Positions 31,708-35,918 of a stretch of DNA of 35,918 nucleotides are shown in pieces. The first letter of the stretch is position 1, and every line of letters starts with the position of its first letter. The stretch covers positions 1-35,918 of the forward strand of contig NZ_JOPL01000089.1 in the NCBI RefSeq assembly GCF_002153745.1. Direction: 5' to 3'. Both the position numbers and the translations under genes were made by a program. Origin of the DNA: Acetobacter sp. DsW_063 (GTDB taxonomy: Bacteria; Pseudomonadota; Alphaproteobacteria; Acetobacterales; Acetobacteraceae). The notes beneath the pieces were generated by a model. It was given only the letters and a program-made list of their open reading frames with translations, made no database searches and was not told where the DNA came from.

Positions 31708-32529
31708 TCATTCGGCGCCGCGGCCTTCTGCACGCGTCGTCGCGTAGCGAGCGGCAGGCGAAGAGCGAGAAAGGTTCGGCGCAAGGATCTGGCGTGCTGC
31801 TTCATAGGCGTTCCAGTCCGCAACATCCGGCAGCGACGGGATCGTCACCAGTTCGCCCTGATCAAGCCCGGCCAACGCCGCGTCGACCATATCTTCCGCC
31901 TTCATTACGATTTCAGACGGCAGATGCTCTACTGGTGTGCCCGCGACATTCCAGAATTCCGTCGCTGTGGCTCCCGGGAGCACCGCCTGAACCGAGACGC
32001 CGGTCTCCGATAGCTCCTTGTGCAAAGATTGCGTCAGCGCCAGCACGAAAGCCTTGGAGCCGCCATACACGCCGTTCAGGATTTCTGGAGCAATAGCTGC
32101 GATCGACGCGATATTGATGATCACGCCCCGATCTCGCGTGACGAAACCGGGCAGCGCCGCGTAGGTCAACCGCGTTAGCGCGACGACATTCAGGTCGATC
32201 ATCGCTTCCATAGCGTCGATATTGGACTGCAAAGCTGGCGCCGACGAGCCGACGCCGGCGTTATTGACCAACGCGGTGATGCTGTGATCGGTCTTCAGGA
32301 TGTCCGCCACCCGGCGCACGTCGGCGCTCTGGCCAAGATCGGCCGCCACGACTTCGACAGACCGACCGGTCGCGTCCGTGATTCGCGCCGCCATTTCGTC
32401 AAGCCGCTCCCGATTACGGGCGACCAGAATCAGGTCATAACCGCGGCGCGCCAACCGGTCCGCGTAGATCGCCCCGATGCCCGACGATGCGCCCGTCACC
32501 AACGCCGTTCCCAGATTTTTCGTTGTCAT
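31708..32529 (-). CDS. Short-chain dehydrogenase/reductase
   Basis: A 273-aa classical SDR. The GASSGIG cofactor motif is at residues 13-19, followed by VARNRERL (Arg after the strand, favouring NADP), NNAGVG, INIASIAAIAP and the YGGSK active-site motif. It is divergent from a GlxA-type regulator, a common pairing in which the regulator controls the dehydrogenase. The substrate is unknown. The C-terminal tail is Arg/Ala/Ser-rich and probably disordered. Confidence 0.9.
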   Translation of the reverse strand: MTTKNLGTALVTGASSGIGAIYADRLARRGYDLILVARNRERLDEMAARITDATGRSVEVVAADLGQSADVRRVADILKTDHSITALVNNAGVGSSAPALQSNIDAMEAMIDLNVVALTRLTYAALPGFVTRDRGVIINIASIAAIAPEILNGVYGGSKAFVLALTQSLHKELSETGVSVQAVLPGATATEFWNVAGTPVEHLPSEIVMKAEDMVDAALAGLDQGELVTIPSLPDVADWNAYEAARQILAPNLSRSSPAARYATTRAEGRGAE

Positions 32530-32598
32530 TGTCGTGGTTCCTCTTCGTTCGAAGGCCCGTCGCCTTCGTCTGGAGGGACCATAGGCGGGCTGGCGCTT

Positions 32599-32623
32599 GT
32601 CTTGAATGTCGTATATGCGTCTT
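32599..32623. promoter_or_regulatory. Direct repeat in the SDR/GlxA divergent promoter
   Basis: GTCTT occurs at 32599 and again exactly 20 bases later at 32619, in the 117-base gap between the divergent genes. AraC-type regulators often bind such spaced direct repeats, so this may be the site of the GlxA-type protein. With only five bases per repeat chance is possible. Confidence 0.3.
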
Positions 32624-32646
32624 TTTAGGACAAAAGGATCGCAGCC

Positions 32647-33591
32647 ATGCAGCGCGTCGGATTCATCATCTACCCCGGCTTCCAGATCATCGGCCTTGCC
32701 GCTGCGACGGCGTTCGAGGTCGCCAACCTCGTCAGCGACCCGCCCGTCTACGACGTATCTGTCCGCTCGGAGGCCGGCGGTACGATCCGTGGCTCAGACG
32801 CCGTGTCCGTCGACAGCGTGGCGTTGGACGACACGCATTTCGACACCCTGATTATTCTGGGCGGAACGGGAATTCCCGTTTCTTCGCCAAATTTGTTGGA
32901 ATATATCCGAGCCGCATCCGGAAGCGTCCGGCGCCTCGCCTCGATCTGCACCGGCGCCTTTGTCCTCGCCGACGCCGGATTGCTCGACGGGCGACGCGCA
33001 ACCACGCACTGGCTTATGTCCCCCGAACTGCGCACCCGGTTTCCCGCGATCAAGGTCGAGGAAGACCGGATATTCCTGATCGACGGCGCAATCTGGACCT
33101 CCGCCGGGATGAGCGCCGGGATCGACCTTGCGCTGGCGATGATCGAAAAGGATCTGGGACGCGACATTGCAAGATCGGTGGCGCAGAAACTGGTGCTCTA
33201 TCACCGCCGTGCAGGCGGACAATCCCAGCATTCAACCCTGCTGGCGCTGGAGCCCAAATCGGACCGGATTCAAAGCGCCATGGACTACGCCCGGCGTAAC
33301 CTGCGAAACATTCTGACGGTGGAAGAACTCGCCGAGGCCGCGCATCTCAGTCCCCGCCAGTTCAGCCGTCTCTTCCGCGCTGAAACAGGGGAATCTCCAG
33401 CCAAGGCCATCGAAAAACTACGCCTTGAAGCTGCGCGGCTGATGCTGGAGCAGGGGCGACACCCCATCGAGGTCATCGCGAGGGAAACTGGCTTTGACGA
33501 TCGCAACCGGATGCGTAGGGCCTTTCTGCGGGCCTATGGCGTGCCGCCGCAGGACATCAGGCGTAATCTTGCGGAGGCGTCAGGGGGCTGA
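32647..33591 (+). CDS. GlxA-family transcriptional regulator (DJ-1/PfpI plus AraC HTH)
   Basis: A 314-aa two-domain regulator. Residues 1 to about 180 form a DJ-1/PfpI-like sensor, with the nucleophile-elbow-like SICTGAFVLADAGLLDGRRATTHW and Cys101. Residues about 205-310 form the AraC double helix-turn-helix (LTVEELAEAAHLSPRQFSRLFRAETGESPAKAIEKLR, PIEVIARETGFDDRNRMRRAFLRAYGVPP). AAGGA lies about nine bases before the ATG. It is divergent from the SDR gene and likely controls it; members of this family respond to diverse small molecules such as amines or alcohol-derived compounds. Confidence 0.93.
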   Translation: MQRVGFIIYPGFQIIGLAAATAFEVANLVSDPPVYDVSVRSEAGGTIRGSDAVSVDSVALDDTHFDTLIILGGTGIPVSSPNLLEYIRAASGSVRRLASICTGAFVLADAGLLDGRRATTHWLMSPELRTRFPAIKVEEDRIFLIDGAIWTSAGMSAGIDLALAMIEKDLGRDIARSVAQKLVLYHRRAGGQSQHSTLLALEPKSDRIQSAMDYARRNLRNILTVEELAEAAHLSPRQFSRLFRAETGESPAKAIEKLRLEAARLMLEQGRHPIEVIARETGFDDRNRMRRAFLRAYGVPPQDIRRNLAEASGG

Positions 33592-33665
33592 CCTCCCCAG
33601 CGGCAAGAACACTCGCTTTGAGAAGACCCGAGGCCGAACACCGAGCGCCGCCGCATCTTAAAGGC

Positions 33666-33693
33666 TTGACCCCGCCAAAATTGTTTTTAATAT
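33666..33693 (+). promoter_or_regulatory. Promoter of the Hint-domain gene
   Basis: TTGACC (33666-33671) and TAATAT (33688-33693) are 16 bases apart, about 60 bases before the ATG at 33753. Both hexamers are close to the housekeeping consensus and the spacing is within the normal range. The surrounding AT content fits. Confidence 0.6.
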
Positions 33694-33752
33694 ACAAACA
33701 AATCCGAGCCAGATTTGCGGTTTTTCGATCGCGCCGACCAGGGAGTTCGCGT

Positions 33753-35435
33753 ATGACCAATCCATCTATAGGCGTTAATTTCAATAACACCGCTGGCACT
33801 TACGTATACGATACGAGTACGACCTATGGCGATTATACAAATGCCAACAATACTGGAATTATTGCAGAAATCACGAACGGCGCAGCCATTGTTGTCAATA
33901 ATCTAAACCTGAACGAATCGACACTGGACGTAATAAACGGCACATTTACTGTCAAAGCCGCTGCAAATCTCAACAGCGGAACGATAAATGTCTCAAGCGG
34001 ATCGACCTTTATCGCCACAAGCCTGACCAATCTAAATACCGCAACAATCAACATCAACGGAGGCACAGTAGAGCTGGAAGGCTCTCTCGCTAATAACAAC
34101 GGCGCTGTAGTAAATTTTTCAAATAACCCGAATGGCGTTCTTATTATCAGCAAGTCATCTCAGGCATCCGACCTGGCCGCAATCACCATTGAAAATTACG
34201 TATATGGGGCGACCATTGAAGTCGCCAGCTCCGACTCCGGCACCCTGACCACCTCTTACGACTCCACAAACCACACACTGACCGTGCTGAATGGCAGCAC
34301 AGCAGTCCTGACCTTTACTAACTTCACCGAAGCGACAGGGAGCTTAACCCCTACTGCAAAATATTCAAACGGCTACCTTATTATAAGCTGCTTCCTGGCC
34401 CAGTCCATGATCAGCACTCCCGATGGCGAAGTGGCTGTCGAGGATATCAAAGTTGGCGATGACGTCATCACATTTGATCCATCATCCGATGCCAAGTCTG
34501 TAAGTAAAGTTACGTGGGCAGGAAGCAAGCAGATCGTGATTTCCTCAGGCCTGCCGGACGACGAGGCCGGTTACCCTGTCCGCGTAATTAAGGACGCCAT
34601 AGCTGACGGCGTACCGCACAAGGATATGTTGGTTACACCGGAACACTGTCTGTTCTTTGACGGGTTCTTCGTTCCCGTTCGCATGCTGGTGAACGGGAAG
34701 TCGATCTTCTACGATAAATCCTATAAATCTTACGAATATTTTCATATTGAAACAGAGAACCACTCCATTGTCAGCGCCGACGGCGTACTGACGGAAACCT
34801 ATCTGGATACAGGCGACCGCAGATCGTTCCGACATAAAGGCAATGTCTTTAGCATTGGTGGCCGGGCAAAAAGATGGGCGACTGACGCAGCCGCACCACT
34901 GAACGTCGAACGCAGCTTCGTTGAACCTTTGTATCACACCCTCCACTCGCGCGCGGAGCCAAATGTTCCAGTAAGAGAATCCCACGTTCGTAGCCTGGAC
35001 TCTGACCCACTCCTGCATCTGATCACTGATCAGGGACTGGTCATCCACTGCACCAGAAAAGAACAGACTTACTGCGCGTTCATGATTCCCGCGCAAACTA
35101 GGAATGTCCGCATCGTTTCCAGAACCGCCCGTCCTTGCGATCTGGTTGGGCCATATCTTGATGACCGCCGCCAAATGGGCGTAGCGATCGGCGGCATCAC
35201 GCTGACGGAAGGACGAACCGGCAAACCCGTCACTGTTCACCTGACAGAAGAAAATTTGCCGGGATGGCACGCGCTTGGAGATAACGGGGATCGTTGGACT
35301 GCTGGCGACGCACTCTTGCCACTTGACGGAGTGAAGACGCCAGATTCGGTTGCTCTTCTCAGCCTTGAGATCGTAGCAAGCGGTCCTTACGTGATTTCTC
35401 CAAGTGAACACGCCACTGTTGTCAGGGCGGCCTGA
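33753..35435 (+). CDS. Hint-domain protein with beta-helix-like N-terminal repeats
   Basis: A 560-aa protein with two regions. Residues 1 to about 205 are Asn/Ser/Thr/Gly-rich repeats (LNSGTINVSSGSTF, LNTATININGGTVELEG) typical of adhesin-like beta-helices, with unusually low GC for the window. Residues from Cys213 onward are a Hint (hedgehog/intein-like) module: CFLAQSMISTPDGEVAVEDIKVGDDVITFD, the TPEH motif (Thr295, His298) and the HIETENHSIVSADGVLTETYLD block. About 140 more residues follow. There is no classical signal peptide. Such proteins are found in numbers in acetic acid bacteria. Hint domains can cut themselves at the Cys, but no Asn-Cys intein end or C-extein is seen, so self-cleavage is inference. 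GGGAG precedes the ATG; the longer upstream frame is rejected. Confidence 0.85.
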   Translation: MTNPSIGVNFNNTAGTYVYDTSTTYGDYTNANNTGIIAEITNGAAIVVNNLNLNESTLDVINGTFTVKAAANLNSGTINVSSGSTFIATSLTNLNTATININGGTVELEGSLANNNGAVVNFSNNPNGVLIISKSSQASDLAAITIENYVYGATIEVASSDSGTLTTSYDSTNHTLTVLNGSTAVLTFTNFTEATGSLTPTAKYSNGYLIISCFLAQSMISTPDGEVAVEDIKVGDDVITFDPSSDAKSVSKVTWAGSKQIVISSGLPDDEAGYPVRVIKDAIADGVPHKDMLVTPEHCLFFDGFFVPVRMLVNGKSIFYDKSYKSYEYFHIETENHSIVSADGVLTETYLDTGDRRSFRHKGNVFSIGGRAKRWATDAAAPLNVERSFVEPLYHTLHSRAEPNVPVRESHVRSLDSDPLLHLITDQGLVIHCTRKEQTYCAFMIPAQTRNVRIVSRTARPCDLVGPYLDDRRQMGVAIGGITLTEGRTGKPVTVHLTEENLPGWHALGDNGDRWTAGDALLPLDGVKTPDSVALLSLEIVASGPYVISPSEHATVVRAA

Positions 35436-35605
35436 ACAAGCTCACAGAGTCTTCAGGAAATTGATGGCCTGTCGTTTGCAAGCCGACCGCCCTTCGTGGG
35501 TCTGCATCATTGTGATCAGATTTCACTCTAAGGCGGTCTGATTTGCGATGAGAAAGTCGGAAAAGATTCTGTCACACCCGAAATATCTCGCAAAACTCAG
35601 TTTTT

Positions 35606-35629
35606 AGCCGTCCTTTGAGCGGCTTTTTT
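35606..35629 (+). terminator. Rho-independent terminator after the Hint gene
   Basis: Stem AGCCG/CGGCT, extended by TC/GA with a bulged G, followed by TTTTTT. It lies about 170 bases after the stop of the Hint-domain gene and probably ends its transcript. Confidence 0.7.
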
Positions 35630-35700
35630 ATCCCTTGACCCTCAGATAAATGAGCCGCAGCACTCGCGTTAAGCCCGCCTGTCGCTTTAGCCCAAACCTA

Positions 35701-35730
35701 CGCTCCCTATCAGGATAGCTACAGGGAGCG
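35701..35730. repeat. 8-bp inverted repeat near window end
   Basis: CGCTCCCT at 35701-35708 and AGGGAGCG at 35723-35730 are exact inverse copies, with CTATC/GATAG nested inside. It may be an element end, an operator or a hairpin. There is no T run. Confidence 0.4.
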
Positions 35731-35918
35731 GTTTCCACCCACCTGCAGGCCGCCACGGCCGCTCAGCTTGTTTCTGCAGGGGATATTCCGCTGCCTTTGG
35801 CGCGAGCCATCACCCACTTCCCGCTGCGCACCCGCTTACGCCGCTGGTTTCGGCAGGTGGCGTCACTCAACTGGAGTGTTCGAAAAACCCCCTGGTTTTG
35901 AAACCGGCTCTGTGATTC

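Larger units (their letters stand above)
35436..35918. other. Unassigned end of window
   Basis: No named gene. After the terminator at 35606 there is an 8-bp inverted repeat CGCTCCCT/AGGGAGCG (35701-35730). A plus-strand frame at 35719-35901 reads plausibly as protein (LQAATAAQLVSAGDIPLPLARA, then HFPLRTRLRRWFRQVASLNW) but is preceded by a stop and has no start. It may be a gene remnant or a coincidence. Confidence 0.3.

Noticed and set aside
35719..35901. Plus-strand frame at the right end
   Set aside because: Preceded directly by a stop and with no start codon; possibly a remnant but not supportable as a gene.
1..35918. CRISPR array or insertion sequence
   Set aside because: No regularly spaced repeats and no recognisable transposase or terminal repeat pair were seen.

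Overview
The window is GC-rich bacterial DNA with tightly packed, often overlapping genes (many ATGA or GTGA junctions). It looks alphaproteobacterial and most likely from the Acetobacteraceae. The best clue is the large extracellular-type protein with a Hint domain near the right end, a family expanded in acetic acid bacteria. Other hints are the SsuA/NrtA-type transporters, the Fur-type box and the small secreted Gly-rich and Pro-rich proteins. Genus and species cannot be given from sequence alone.

Left third (1-15125): two loci for uptake and probably use of organosulfur compounds. Locus A (462-7566) has a Tat-exported binding protein facing a divergent ABC permease/ATPase pair. A second binding protein then starts an operon with an FAD flavoprotein, a 2x[4Fe-4S] ferredoxin, a possible 66-aa ORF and an acyl-CoA-dehydrogenase-fold enzyme of the SfnB/DszC kind. 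A MerR regulator (7810-8190) and a divergent short-chain dehydrogenase, with a MerR-type operator between them, are followed by a VOC-fold protein. Locus B (10078-15125) is a LysR regulator, a CPAC peroxiredoxin-like protein, a flavin reductase, a binding protein, a permease and an ATPase in close succession. A further binding protein at 19211, similar to that of locus B, stands alone next to a tRNA-Asn gene. No SsuD-type (LLM) monooxygenase is present. One inference is that the locus B flavin reductase supplies reduced flavin to the SfnB/DszC-like enzyme of locus A.

Middle (15126-18990): a gene-poor stretch with a Gly-rich lipoprotein, a convergent Pro-rich secreted protein, a strong Fur-type box beside a 34-aa ORF and a 16-bp perfect hairpin, a 59-aa membrane protein, a 61-aa coiled-coil protein and apparent gene remnants. 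A tRNA-Asn (GTT) ends this region.

Right-middle (20305-31029): eight genes on the minus strand plus a divergent creatininase-family gene form what looks like one catabolic or salvage gene set. Its members are a gamma-glutamyltransferase-family enzyme, a D-2-hydroxyacid dehydrogenase, nicotinamidase PncA, a complete BMP-type (nucleoside-like) ABC importer with two permeases and a double ATPase, and a Rieske-oxygenase homologue that has lost the Rieske domain. A 25-bp near-operator palindrome lies just before the dehydrogenase. The substrate is unknown, and this is the best candidate for an undescribed pathway.

Right end (31473-35918): a small lipoprotein, a short-chain dehydrogenase divergent from a GlxA-type (DJ-1/PfpI plus AraC) regulator, the Hint-domain protein with its own promoter and terminator, and about 300 bases of unassigned sequence. 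No insertion sequence, phage gene or CRISPR array was recognised.
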